Origin: Mycolicibacterium baixiangningiae
Lineage (GTDB): Bacteria > Actinomycetota > Actinomycetes > Mycobacteriales > Mycobacteriaceae
Direction of reading: 5' to 3'
NCBI RefSeq assembly: GCF_016313185.1
Contig: NZ_CP066218.1
Location: 1,860,001 to 1,924,000 of the forward strand
Length of the DNA: 64,000 nucleotides
Below, piece after piece: positions 15,290 through 23,706 of this stretch. Both the position numbers and the translations under genes were made by a program. Each line of letters opens with the position of its first letter. Position 1 is the stretch's first letter. The notes under the pieces are model-generated. The model saw nothing but the letters and a program-made list of their open reading frames with translations, made no database searches and was not told the origin of the DNA.

Positions 15290-15775
15290 ATGCCCGTGAC
15301 CGACGTCCAACAGGACCTCGACAATCTGACCCTGACCATCACCGCCGACTTCGCCGCGCCGGTCGAGCGGATCTGGCAGATCTACGCCGACCCTCGTCAG
15401 TTGGAGAAGATCTGGGGGCCGCCGACCTATCCGGCCACCGTGGTCGATCACGACCTCACGGTCGGCGGGCGCGTCACCTACTTCATGACCGGCCCGGACG
15501 GTGACAAGCACGCCGGCTACTGGCGCATCACTGCCGTCGACGAGCCGAGGAGTCTCTCGTTCGACGACGGTTTCGCCGACGAGGACTTCGTCCCGAATTC
15601 GAAGTTGCCGGTATTCAAGAACGTCTACACCTTCACCGAGCACAACGGCGGCACCCGTGCGGTCTACGTGAGCACCTTCGAGTCAGCCGAGGCCCTGCAG
15701 CAGGTGCTGGACATGGGCGTGGTCGAAGGTACGACGTCGGCGATCAACCAGATCGACGACCTGCTCGCCTCCTAG
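15290..15775 (+). CDS. SRPBCC (AHSA1-like) domain protein
   Basis: 161 residues of the START-like SRPBCC fold in the activator of Hsp90 ATPase (AHSA1) group. The FAAPVERIWQIYADPRQLEKIWGPPTYPATV opening and the GPDGDKHAGYWRI centre are typical. The ATG has a strong AAGGAGG site 7 nt upstream (15276-15282). ArsR-AHSA1 pairs are common in actinobacteria; the ligand is unknown. It is coexpressed with the upstream regulator. Confidence 0.88.
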   Translation: MPVTDVQQDLDNLTLTITADFAAPVERIWQIYADPRQLEKIWGPPTYPATVVDHDLTVGGRVTYFMTGPDGDKHAGYWRITAVDEPRSLSFDDGFADEDFVPNSKLPVFKNVYTFTEHNGGTRAVYVSTFESAEALQQVLDMGVVEGTTSAINQIDDLLAS

Positions 15776-15806
15776 CCGCATCGGGTGCATCCCTAGACTC
15801 GTCGGC

Positions 15807-17639
15807 ATGAGTGGCGGTCCGGGACAGGTGGTTCAGGAAGGTCTGCTGAAGATCGAGGACTGCCTGGACGCCGAGGGCAACATCGTGCTGCCGCCGGGTG
15901 TCACGCTCATCTCGTTGATCGACCGGAACATCGCCAGTGTCGGTGACGCGGTGGCGTATCGCTACCTCGACCACACCGGCACGGACGATGTGCGCACCGT
16001 CGAACTCACCTGGACCGAACTCGGTGTGCGGCTACGGGCGATCGGTGCGCGGTTGCAGCAGCTCACCTGCCGCGGGGACCGCGTGGCGATCCTCGCACCC
16101 CAGGGCCTCGACTACGTCACCGGCTTCTTCGCGGCGATCAAGGCGGGCACGATCGCGGTGCCGCTGTTCGCTCCCGAACTGCAGGGCCACGCCGAACGCC
16201 TCCACACCGCACTCGGCGACGCCCGCCCCGCCGTCGTGCTCACGACCACCACCGCGGCCGGCGCCGTCGAGAGCTTCCTCGACGACCTGACGGATATGCC
16301 GAGGCCGGAGGTCGTTCTCGTCGACGAGATCCCGGATTCCGCCGGAGAGACGTTCGAGGACAAGCCGATCGACGTCGACGACGTCTCGCATCTGCAGTAC
16401 ACCTCCGGTGCCACCCGGCCCCCGGTCGGCGTGGAGATCACCCACCGTGCGGTCGGCACCAATCTGTTGCAGATGATCCTGTCGATCGACCTGCTGGACC
16501 GAAACACCCACGGCGTCAGCTGGTTACCGCTCTTCCACGATATGGGCCTTTCGATGATCGGCTTCCCGGCCGTCTACGGCGGGCACTCCACGCTGATGTC
16601 GCCGACGGCGTTCCTGCGCCGCCCGCAGCGGTGGATCCGCGCGCTGGCCGACGGATCCCGCCACGGGCGCGTCGTCACCGCCGCCCCCAACTTCGCCTAC
16701 GAGTGGGCCGCGCAGCGCGGACTGCCCGAGCCGGGGGAGGACATCGACCTGAGCAACGTGGTCCTGATCATCGGCTCCGAACCGGTGAGCATCGAGGCCA
16801 TCGACACCTTCGACGCGGCGTTCGCTCCGCACGGTCTGCCGGCGACGGCGTTCAAACCGTCCTACGGCATCGCCGAGGCGACGCTGTTCGTGTCGACCAT
16901 CGCCCCCGCCGCGCGGGCATCGGTCGTCCACCTCGACCGCGAACAGCTGACGTCCGGGCGGGCGGTGCGTGTTCCCGCCGACGCGGAAAGCGCTGTGGCA
17001 CAGGTGTCCTGCGGTCAGGTCGCACGCAGTCAGTGGGCAGTGATCGTCGACCCCGACACCGGTGACGAACTGCCCGACGGGCACGTCGGGGAGATCTGGC
17101 TGCACGGCGAGAACATCGGCCGCGGTTACTGGGGACGGCCCGACGACACGCGCGCGACCTTCTGTGCCGAACTGAGATCCCGGCTCGGCGCCGCAGGCCA
17201 TGCCGACGGGGTGGCAGTCGATGCGCGCTGGCTGAAAACGTGTGACTTGGGGACCTACCTCGACGGCGAGCTGTACGTCACCGGACGCCTTGCGGATCTG
17301 GTGGTGATCGACGGCCGTCAGCACTACCCGCAGGACATCGAGGCGACGACGGCGAAGGCCTCACCGCTGGTCCGCGCCGGCCACGCCACCGCGTTCACCG
17401 TGCCCGCCGACGACGGCGAGCACCTGGTGATCATCGCCGAGCGGGCGTCGGGGTCCCGCCGCACCGACCCGGCCCCCGCGATCGACGCGATCCGCGCCGC
17501 GGTCCGGCAGCGCCACGGGCTGGAGGTCGCCGAGATGCGCTTCGTCCCCGCCGGCGCGATCCCGCGGACCACGAGCGGCAAGCTGGCCCGCGGGGCATGC
17601 CGCGGCGAGTATCTGGACGGAACGCTGCGCGGCGTCTGA
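15807..17639 (+). CDS. Fatty-acyl-AMP ligase (FAAL-type FadD)
   Basis: 610 residues of the adenylate-forming superfamily. LQYTSGATRPPVGVEITHRA is the ATP-binding loop and GVSWLPLFHDMGL is the FAAL signature. The C-terminal TSGKLARGACR keeps the catalytic Lys. FAALs make acyl-adenylates that are normally passed to a polyketide synthase or carrier protein, not to CoA, but no PKS or carrier gene is near. A leaderless start is indicated by TAGACT at 15794-15799, 7 nt before the ATG. M. tuberculosis has no fadD at this position. A role in lipid assembly is inferred. Confidence 0.87.
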   Translation: MSGGPGQVVQEGLLKIEDCLDAEGNIVLPPGVTLISLIDRNIASVGDAVAYRYLDHTGTDDVRTVELTWTELGVRLRAIGARLQQLTCRGDRVAILAPQGLDYVTGFFAAIKAGTIAVPLFAPELQGHAERLHTALGDARPAVVLTTTTAAGAVESFLDDLTDMPRPEVVLVDEIPDSAGETFEDKPIDVDDVSHLQYTSGATRPPVGVEITHRAVGTNLLQMILSIDLLDRNTHGVSWLPLFHDMGLSMIGFPAVYGGHSTLMSPTAFLRRPQRWIRALADGSRHGRVVTAAPNFAYEWAAQRGLPEPGEDIDLSNVVLIIGSEPVSIEAIDTFDAAFAPHGLPATAFKPSYGIAEATLFVSTIAPAARASVVHLDREQLTSGRAVRVPADAESAVAQVSCGQVARSQWAVIVDPDTGDELPDGHVGEIWLHGENIGRGYWGRPDDTRATFCAELRSRLGAAGHADGVAVDARWLKTCDLGTYLDGELYVTGRLADLVVIDGRQHYPQDIEATTAKASPLVRAGHATAFTVPADDGEHLVIIAERASGSRRTDPAPAIDAIRAAVRQRHGLEVAEMRFVPAGAIPRTTSGKLARGACRGEYLDGTLRGV

Positions 17640-17642
17640 GTG

Positions 17643-19259
17643 TCAGGCCGGCAGGGCCAACCGGGTGGGCTCGTCGTGGCCGCGCAGGGTCACCGAGTCG
17701 CCCACCCTCCAGTGGGGCCGCTCGGCGTCGGTGGCGTTGTCGACGGTGTCAGACGACGCGACCAGCCGGTCCGGCGTGGTCTTCGCCAGCTCACAGAGCC
17801 TGGCGGCTGCGTGGACGGGCTCGCCGATGACCGTGTACTCGAAGCGTTCCTTGGCGCCGACGTTGCCCGCGACCACCGTGCCGGCGGCGACACCGATGCC
17901 TGCCTGGCATTCGGGTACCTCATCGGCCAGTCTCGTGGCGATGGCCCGCGCCGCGGACAGCGCCTCGTCCTCGGCGTTCTCGAGAGCGACCGGAGCGCCG
18001 AATACCGCCAGCACGGCGTCACCTTCGAACTTGTTCACCAGGCCGTGATGGCGATCCACCTCGTCGACGATCACCGCGAAGAAGCGATTGAGCAGTTCGA
18101 CGATCTCCGCGGCCGGCCGACTTGTGACCATCCGCGTCGATCCGATGATGTCGACGAAAACCACTGCGGCATGGCGTTCCTCGCCGCCCAGCTCGATCTG
18201 CTCCTTCTCGGCCGCCAGGGCGACCTCCCGGCCGACATGGCGGCCGAACAGGTCGCGCACCCTTTCGCGTTCGCGCAGGCCCTCGACCATCTTGTTGAAA
18301 CCTCGTTGCAGCTCGCCGAGCTCGGTGCCGTCGAAAACGACCAGCTGACAGTCGAAGTCGCCCCGTTCGACGTTCTTGAGCGCGGCGCGCACCACTCGCA
18401 CCGGCGTCGCGATGAGCCAGGACAACAGCCACATGAGGATCAGCCCGAACAGCAGCGCCACCAGCGCGATGATCGCCACGGCGACACCGAACTGAGTGGT
18501 GCTCAGATTCTGCATCGAGAGCGAGAACACGGCGAGCAGAAGGATGCCGAGCACGGGCACACCGGAGCTGAGCAGCCACACGGTCATGGTGCGGCCCATG
18601 ACCCCGTGCGCGAACCGGCGTGGGGGGCGGCCGGCTTCGAGCGCCTGGGCGGCAAACGGGCGCAGCGAGAATTCGGTGATGAGGTAGCAGGCAGTGGCCA
18701 CCACGATGCCGGGGAAACCCACGGCGAACAGGAACCGCGGGATGAACGCCGAATTCTGCAGGCCGTACAGCACCGTCAGAAGCGCGGTACCGACGCCCCA
18801 GAAGAGAAGCAGCATCTTCGCGACCCGCCACGGCGCTCGGAACACGTTGCGCTGGTCGGTCCGGGTGGGAGGGCGCTCTTCGATGGCCCACCGCAACGAG
18901 CGGACCGTATGTGAGGTGATCCACGCCGTGCCGAATGCCAGCGCAACCACCATGTACGCGGGGACCACGCCCCAGGTCAACCACGCCGGCGCGTCGGAGA
19001 AGACGCTCGGCACAGGGATGGCAACGGCGTTGAGCAGCAGAGAGACTCCGATGCCCAGGATGTTGGTGAACAGGATGAAGAACGTGAGGATGACCTGGAT
19101 GCGAATGCGTCGGCGATACTGGCTTTCTTCGGGCTTTCCCAACAGCCAGGAGCCGTAATCGGGCGTGTCCGGCAGCCGCCCGCTCTGCCTGGTCACCTTC
19201 TCCAGGAGCAGGCCCAGACGCTGTGGAACGCTTTTCCTGGCGGTTGTCGTCGCGTTCAT
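17643..19259 (-). CDS. Membrane class III adenylate cyclase with HAMP domain
   Basis: 538 residues. Six membrane helices lie between about residues 55 and 285, then HAMP (about 283-335), then a class III cyclase domain. Metal-binding Asp370 (VFVDIIGS) and Asp414 ([12 protein letters not shown]) and the purine-selecting Lys410 are present. The usual Asn of the transition-state VNxxxR motif is His (VHAAAR), as in the Rv1318c-Rv1320c group, to which this belongs. M. tuberculosis has three tandem copies here; this genome shows one. It is divergent from nucS. Makes cAMP from ATP at the inner membrane. Confidence 0.93.
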   Translation of the reverse strand: MNATTTARKSVPQRLGLLLEKVTRQSGRLPDTPDYGSWLLGKPEESQYRRRIRIQVILTFFILFTNILGIGVSLLLNAVAIPVPSVFSDAPAWLTWGVVPAYMVVALAFGTAWITSHTVRSLRWAIEERPPTRTDQRNVFRAPWRVAKMLLLFWGVGTALLTVLYGLQNSAFIPRFLFAVGFPGIVVATACYLITEFSLRPFAAQALEAGRPPRRFAHGVMGRTMTVWLLSSGVPVLGILLLAVFSLSMQNLSTTQFGVAVAIIALVALLFGLILMWLLSWLIATPVRVVRAALKNVERGDFDCQLVVFDGTELGELQRGFNKMVEGLRERERVRDLFGRHVGREVALAAEKEQIELGGEERHAAVVFVDIIGSTRMVTSRPAAEIVELLNRFFAVIVDEVDRHHGLVNKFEGDAVLAVFGAPVALENAEDEALSAARAIATRLADEVPECQAGIGVAAGTVVAGNVGAKERFEYTVIGEPVHAAARLCELAKTTPDRLVASSDTVDNATDAERPHWRVGDSVTLRGHDEPTRLALPA

Positions 19260-19309
19260 TGTGCCGCCAGCCTAATTTGCGCGCGTGCACAGACCCTAAT
19301 GTTGTGCGG

Positions 19310-19981
19310 GTGCGTCTCGTCATCGCCCAGTGCACGGTCGATTACATCGGTCGACTGACCGCCCATCTGCCCTCTGCCCGCCGACTGCTGTTGTTCAAGG
19401 CCGACGGTTCGGTCTCGGTGCACGCTGACGACCGGGCCTACAAACCACTGAACTGGATGAGCCCGCCGTGCCGCCTCATCGAGGAGGCGGGCGACGCCCA
19501 CCCGGTGTGGGTCGTGGAGAACAAGGCCGGCGAACAGCTCCGGATCACCGTCGAGGAGATCGAGCACGACTCCAGCCACGAACTCGGGGTGGACCCCGGG
19601 CTGGTCAAGGACGGCGTCGAGGCGCACCTGCAGAAGCTGCTGGCCGAGCACGTCGAGTTGCTCGGCGCCGGCTACACGCTGGTGCGCCGCGAGTACATGA
19701 CCGCGATCGGACCGGTGGACCTGCTGTGCCGCGACGAAGCCGGACGCTCGGTGGCCGTGGAGATCAAACGGCGCGGGGAGATCGACGGGGTCGAACAACT
19801 CACCCGCTATCTGGAGCTGCTCAACCGCGACTCCCTGCTGGCGCCGGTCGCCGGTGTGTTCGCCGCCCAGCAGATCAAACCGCAGGCGCGCACGTTGGCG
19901 ACCGACCGTGGGATTCGTTGCCTGATACTCGATTACGACCGGATGCGCGGTATGGACAGCGACGAGTTCCGGCTGTTCTGA
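19310..19981 (+). CDS. nucS: Mismatch-specific endonuclease NucS/EndoMS
   Basis: 223 residues. In mycobacteria NucS carries out non-canonical mismatch repair in place of MutS/MutL, cutting both strands at a mismatch. The C-terminal RecB-like nuclease core is seen as [23 protein letters not shown], with the Asp, Glu and Lys of the active site. The C-terminal end DEFRLF fits the short beta-clamp-binding tail of the family. The GTG at 19310 is 7 nt after TAATGT (19297-19302), suggesting a leaderless mRNA; it gives the family-typical [12 protein letters not shown] start. Confidence 0.95.
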   Translation: MRLVIAQCTVDYIGRLTAHLPSARRLLLFKADGSVSVHADDRAYKPLNWMSPPCRLIEEAGDAHPVWVVENKAGEQLRITVEEIEHDSSHELGVDPGLVKDGVEAHLQKLLAEHVELLGAGYTLVRREYMTAIGPVDLLCRDEAGRSVAVEIKRRGEIDGVEQLTRYLELLNRDSLLAPVAGVFAAQQIKPQARTLATDRGIRCLILDYDRMRGMDSDEFRLF

Positions 19982-19996
19982 CCCTAGACTGCCTTC

Positions 19997-20293
19997 ATGC
20001 CCAGGCGTCGGCCCCCGCCGAGGCGGCCGCGTCCGCTGCCTCCCGTGTTCGACGACAGGCGTGTCGAGACGGGTCCCGACGGATTGTCCTACGAGGTCCG
20101 GCCGGTGGCGGGCTCCCGGGCGACGAAGACCTACCGGTGCCCGGGGTGCGACCACGAAATCCGGCCGGGCACAGCACATGTCGTGGTCTGGCCAGCGGAA
20201 GCGGGGGAGGCGTCGGTCGACGACCGCCGGCACTGGCACACGCCGTGCTGGGCGCACCGGGCGACGCGGGGCCCGACGCGCAGATGGTCCTAG
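19997..20293 (+). CDS. Conserved small protein with Cys/His metal site (Rv1322 type)
   Basis: 98 residues, basic and proline rich at the start (MPRRRPPPRRPRPLPP), then CPGCDHEI and HWHTPCWAH, which look like a single zinc-binding site. Homologs follow nucS in mycobacteria and are often labelled ATP/GTP-binding protein without evidence. A leaderless start is indicated by TAGACT at 19985-19990, 6 nt before the ATG. Its stop TAG overlaps the stop TAG of the convergent epimerase gene (CTAG). Function unknown; a nucleic-acid role alongside NucS is speculation. Confidence 0.82.
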   Translation: MPRRRPPPRRPRPLPPVFDDRRVETGPDGLSYEVRPVAGSRATKTYRCPGCDHEIRPGTAHVVVWPAEAGEASVDDRRHWHTPCWAHRATRGPTRRWS

Positions 20294-20763
20294 TGCTGCT
20301 CGGCCGCGGGCTCGACGAGCTCGATCAACACGCCGCCGCCATCCTTGGGATGGATGAAGTTGATGCGCGAGTCCGAGGTACCGCGGCGGGGCTCGTCGTA
20401 GATCAGCCGGACGCCCTGCTCGCGCAGCCGCTCACAGAGCGCGTCGAGGTCGCTGACGCGGTAGGCGAACTGCTGCAGGCCGGGACCGCGCTTGTCGAGG
20501 AACTTGGCGATCGTGGAGGAGTCGTCGATCGGTGACATCAACTGGATCTGGGTGCTGCCCAAGGGGGCGCCCCGCACCGACAGCATGGCTTCGCGGATAC
20601 CCTGCTCCTCGTTGACCTCTTCGTGCAGCACGATCATGCCGAGGTGGTCGTGGTACCACCTGATCGCTTCGTCCAGATCCGGCACCGCGATACCGACGTG
20701 ATCGATCGCGGTCACCAGGGCGGTGGCCAGCACTGGACGGGCGTCAGTTTGCTCGGCAGTCAT
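20290..20763 (-). CDS. mce: Methylmalonyl-CoA epimerase
   Basis: 157 residues of the VOC (glyoxalase) fold, interconverting the two methylmalonyl-CoA epimers. The metal ligands are in IDHVGIAVPD (His), LQQFAYRV (Gln/His region) and the final GVLIELVEP (Glu). The ATG at 20763 is preferred; TACCTT lies 6 nt upstream on the minus strand, so the mRNA is probably leaderless. It corresponds to Rv1322A and links propionyl-CoA metabolism to the B12-dependent methylmalonyl-CoA mutase. It is divergent from fadA4. Confidence 0.93.
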   Translation of the reverse strand: MTAEQTDARPVLATALVTAIDHVGIAVPDLDEAIRWYHDHLGMIVLHEEVNEEQGIREAMLSVRGAPLGSTQIQLMSPIDDSSTIAKFLDKRGPGLQQFAYRVSDLDALCERLREQGVRLIYDEPRRGTSDSRINFIHPKDGGGVLIELVEPAAEQH

Positions 20764-20856
20764 ATCGCAAAGGTAACCTAACGGCATCGGTTCCGAACAC
20801 TTCTCGCCCGCTGTATAGCCCCGTCGGAGCCGCCCGAAACTCGCTTGGAGGTAGTC

Positions 20857-22038
20857 ATGACGACGTCTGTGATCGTTGCTGGAGCCCGTACGCCGGTCGG
20901 CAAGCTGATGGGTTCGCTGAAGGACTTCTCGGGCAGCGATCTCGGCGCCATCGCCATCAAGGCCGCGCTGGAGAAGGCGGGCGTGGCCGCATCAGCGGTC
21001 GAGTACGTGATCATGGGCCAGGTGCTCACCGCAGGCGCCGGGCAGATGCCTGCCCGCCAGTCCGCGGTGGGCGCGGGCATCCCGTGGGACGTGCCCGCGC
21101 TGACCATCAACAAGATGTGCCTCTCCGGTATCGACGCGATCGCGCTGGCCGACCAATTGATCCGCGCCGGTGAGTTCGACGTGGTGGTGGCCGGCGGCCA
21201 GGAGTCGATGAGCCAGGCGCCGCACCTGCTGATGAACAGCCGCTCGGGATACAAGTACGGCGACGTCACCGCGGTCGACCACCTGGCCTACGACGGCCTG
21301 CACGACGTCTTCACCGATCAGCCGATGGGTGCGCTCACCGAACAGCGCAACGACGTCGACCAGTTCACCCGCACGCAGCAGGACGAGTACGCGGCGCAGT
21401 CCCATCAGCGGGCCGCCGCGGCGTGGAAGGACGGGGTGTTCGCCGACGAGGTGGTGCCGGTGTCGATCCCGCAGCGCAAGGGCGATCCGCTCGAGTTCGG
21501 CGAGGACGAGGGGATCCGGGCCAACACCACGGCCGATTCGCTGGGCGGGCTGAAGCCGGCGTTCCGCAAGGACGGCACCATCACCGCCGGTTCGGCGTCG
21601 CAGATCTCCGACGGTGCCGCCGCGGTGGTCGTGATGAACAAGGCCAAGGCCGAGGAGCTGGGACTGGACTGGCTGTGCGAGATCGGGGCGCACGGTGTGG
21701 TCGCCGGGCCCGATTCGACCCTGCAGTCCCAGCCGTCGAACGCCGTCAAGAAGGCGATCGCCAAGGAGGGCATCGGCGTCGACCAGCTCGACGTCATCGA
21801 GTTGAACGAGGCCTTCGCCGCCGTCGCTCTGGCCTCCACCCAGGAGCTCGGTGTGGATCCGGACAAGGTCAATGTCAACGGCGGCGCCATCGCGATCGGG
21901 CACCCGATCGGCATGTCGGGCGCCCGCATCACGCTGCACGCGGCGCTCGAGCTGGCGCGCAAGGGTTCGGGCTACGCCGTGGCGGCGCTGTGCGGAGCGG
22001 GCGGTCAGGGCGACGCGCTGATCCTGCGGCGCCCCTGA
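20857..22038 (+). CDS. fadA4: Acetyl-CoA C-acetyltransferase (thiolase)
   Basis: 393 residues of the thiolase II family. The acyl-accepting Cys is in [11 protein letters not shown] (about residue 91). The C-terminal [16 protein letters not shown]is loop and the CGAGGQGDA Cys complete the active site. The ATG at 20857 follows GGAGGT at 20847-20852. It corresponds to Rv1323 and catalyses acetoacetyl-CoA formation or cleavage. Confidence 0.95.
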   Translation: MTTSVIVAGARTPVGKLMGSLKDFSGSDLGAIAIKAALEKAGVAASAVEYVIMGQVLTAGAGQMPARQSAVGAGIPWDVPALTINKMCLSGIDAIALADQLIRAGEFDVVVAGGQESMSQAPHLLMNSRSGYKYGDVTAVDHLAYDGLHDVFTDQPMGALTEQRNDVDQFTRTQQDEYAAQSHQRAAAAWKDGVFADEVVPVSIPQRKGDPLEFGEDEGIRANTTADSLGGLKPAFRKDGTITAGSASQISDGAAAVVVMNKAKAEELGLDWLCEIGAHGVVAGPDSTLQSQPSNAVKKAIAKEGIGVDQLDVIELNEAFAAVALASTQELGVDPDKVNVNGGAIAIGHPIGMSGARITLHAALELARKGSGYAVAALCGAGGQGDALILRRP

Positions 22039-22087
22039 GCCCCACCTCTACGACGCCTTGTAGTAATCGCAGCGCCGTTAGGGCACA

Positions 22088-22471
22088 ATGGCGGCCATGT
22101 CTGGCGCTTTCGATCTGCGAACCCCCGTCGGCTGGCTCCGGCTCGTCGGCCTCCTCGAGGCGGTCAGCTGGGTCGGGCTGTTGCTGGGGATGTACTTCAA
22201 GTACCTCGGCAGCCCGCGCACCGAGGTGGGTGTGAAGGTCTTCGGTCCGGTCCACGGCGGCGTGTTCGTCGCGTTCCTCGTGGCGGCCGTCGTCGCGGGC
22301 CTCGCCCTCAGGTGGGGGATCGGCACATGGTTGCTGGCGCTGCTGGCCAGCATCGTGCCGCTGGGTACTGTGATCTTCCTCATATGGGCCGAGCGCTCCG
22401 ACCGGATGAGTGGCGTCGTCACCGTCTCGGCCACGGGTCGGCCGGGCCGCCCCGCAACCGAAACGACGTGA
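22088..22471 (+). CDS. DUF3817 membrane protein (first copy)
   Basis: 127 residues with three predicted membrane helices (about 18-36, 55-75, 80-100) and a polar tail. VGWLRLVGLLEAVSWVGLLLG and FGPVHGGVFVAFL are DUF3817 hallmarks. A second ATG at 22097 gives MSGAFDLR and may be the true start. Function unknown. A paralog lies at 47839-48198 on the other strand. Confidence 0.85.
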   Translation: MAAMSGAFDLRTPVGWLRLVGLLEAVSWVGLLLGMYFKYLGSPRTEVGVKVFGPVHGGVFVAFLVAAVVAGLALRWGIGTWLLALLASIVPLGTVIFLIWAERSDRMSGVVTVSATGRPGRPATETT

Positions 22472-22484
22472 CAGACTTGTCCGT

Positions 22485-23381
22485 GTGACACGTCCACGAC
22501 CTCCCATCGGGCCGGCATTGGCCGGTGCGGTTGATCTGTCCGCGCTCAAGCAACGCCCCGCCCCCGATGCGGCCGCATCCGGCGCGGGCGGTCCCGGCGG
22601 GGTGGAGATCACCGAGGCCAATCTCGAAGCCGAGGTGCTCGTCCGCTCCAGCCAGATGCCCGTCGTGGTGCTGCTGTGGTCCCCCCGCAGCGACTCCAGC
22701 GTGGCGCTCGGCCAGACGCTTGCCGAGTTGGCGAATACCGACGCCGGCACGTGGTCGCTCGCGACGGTCAACGTCGACACCACCCCGCGGGTGGCGCAGA
22801 TGTTCGGCGTGCAGGCGGTGCCGACGGTCGTCGCCCTCGCAGGCGGACAGCCGGTCTCGAGTTTCCAGGGCCCCCAGCCGGCCGATCAGCTGCGGCGCTG
22901 GATCGACTCACTGCTCGACGCGACCGTGGGCAAGCTCGCCGGCTCCGGCGATCCCGATCAGCCCGAACAGGTGGACCCCGAGGTCGCGCAGGCGCGCGCC
23001 TACCTCGACGAAGGTGACTTCGACGCCGCGTTGAACGCCTATCAGGCGATCCTCGACGCCCAGCCCGACCACACCGAGGCCAAGGGTGCGGTGCGGCAGA
23101 TCGTGTTCCTGCAGCGTGCGACGACGCAGCGACCGGACGCCGTGGACCTGGCCGACGCCGCACCGGACGACGTCGACGCCGCCTTCGCCGCGGCGGACGT
23201 CGAAATCCTGCAGCAGCACGTCGAACCCGCCTTCGATCGGCTCATCGCGCTGGTCAAGCGGACCGCCGGCGACGACCGCACGCGGGTGCGCACCCGGCTC
23301 ATCGAACTGTTCGACCTCTTCGACCCGGCCGACCCCGAGGTGATCGCGGGCCGTCGCAAGCTCGCCAACGCCCTGTACTGA
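22485..23381 (+). CDS. Thioredoxin-fold/TPR protein, CnoX (YbbN)-like, without redox cysteines
   Basis: 298 residues from the GTG at 22485, matching Rv1324. A thioredoxin fold (about residues 40-150) is followed by a TPR-type helical region containing ARAYLDEGDFDAALNAYQAIL. The place of the WCGPC redox motif reads LLWSPRSDSSVA with no cysteine, so it cannot act as a disulfide reductase. This architecture is that of CnoX/YbbN co-chaperones that hold unfolded clients for DnaK or GroEL. Its last codons (TACTGA) form the start of the 96-bp repeat described below. Confidence 0.87.
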   Translation: MTRPRPPIGPALAGAVDLSALKQRPAPDAAASGAGGPGGVEITEANLEAEVLVRSSQMPVVVLLWSPRSDSSVALGQTLAELANTDAGTWSLATVNVDTTPRVAQMFGVQAVPTVVALAGGQPVSSFQGPQPADQLRRWIDSLLDATVGKLAGSGDPDQPEQVDPEVAQARAYLDEGDFDAALNAYQAILDAQPDHTEAKGAVRQIVFLQRATTQRPDAVDLADAAPDDVDAAFAAADVEILQQHVEPAFDRLIALVKRTAGDDRTRVRTRLIELFDLFDPADPEVIAGRRKLANALY

Positions 23382-23470
23382 CGCCGAGACTGCGGGGAGA
23401 TCGCCGTCCGAGCGTTATCGGCGATTCCCCCGCAGTCTCGCAGCGCGTTTACGACAGCGGCGGGTCGGTC
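23375..23470. repeat. Left copy of 95-bp direct repeat with large palindrome
   Basis: Matches 25529-25623 with four substitutions and one extra base; the first 51 bases are identical. It contains an inverted repeat with 22-base arms (23385-23406 and 23419-23440, one mismatch) around the loop TCCGAGCGTTAT, then a duplicated fragment of the glgB 3' end (minus-strand TDPPLS-stop) at 23449-23470. Probably the convergent terminator originally shared by the Rv1324-like gene and glgB. Confidence 0.9.
23449..23470 (-). pseudogene. Remnant of the glgB 3' end
   Basis: 22 bases read on the minus strand as the last codons TDPPLS plus stop of glgB, identical to the true end at 25602-25623 apart from one inserted T just before the stop. 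It is a by-product of the 95-bp duplication and not a gene. Confidence 0.7.
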
Positions 23471-23706
23471 TTCCGCACCGCCACCACCGGGGCCGCGCGA
23501 TGCGGTTGCCGCCAGCGTGGATATCGCTGGACAGTTGGTGACGGAGAACGTGCGTTCGAGCGGTGAGGCCGACATGCTCGCAAGCGGCAGGCGATCAACG
23601 GGTAGACGGCGAATTCGGCATGCGGTTGCGAAATCAACGAATTTGCCGCAAGGTCACTCGCCAGCGGTGTAGCTTCCCGCAGGTAAATAACGAGGGGGTC
23701 AAAATC
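23471..23706. other. Upstream region of the metalloprotease gene
   Basis: 236 bases between the left repeat and the protease start. Apart from the GAGGGGG ribosome site at 23692-23698 I see no gene, no convincing promoter with standard spacing and no repeat. An open reading frame continues upstream of 23707 but has no start with a ribosome site. Confidence 0.6.
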
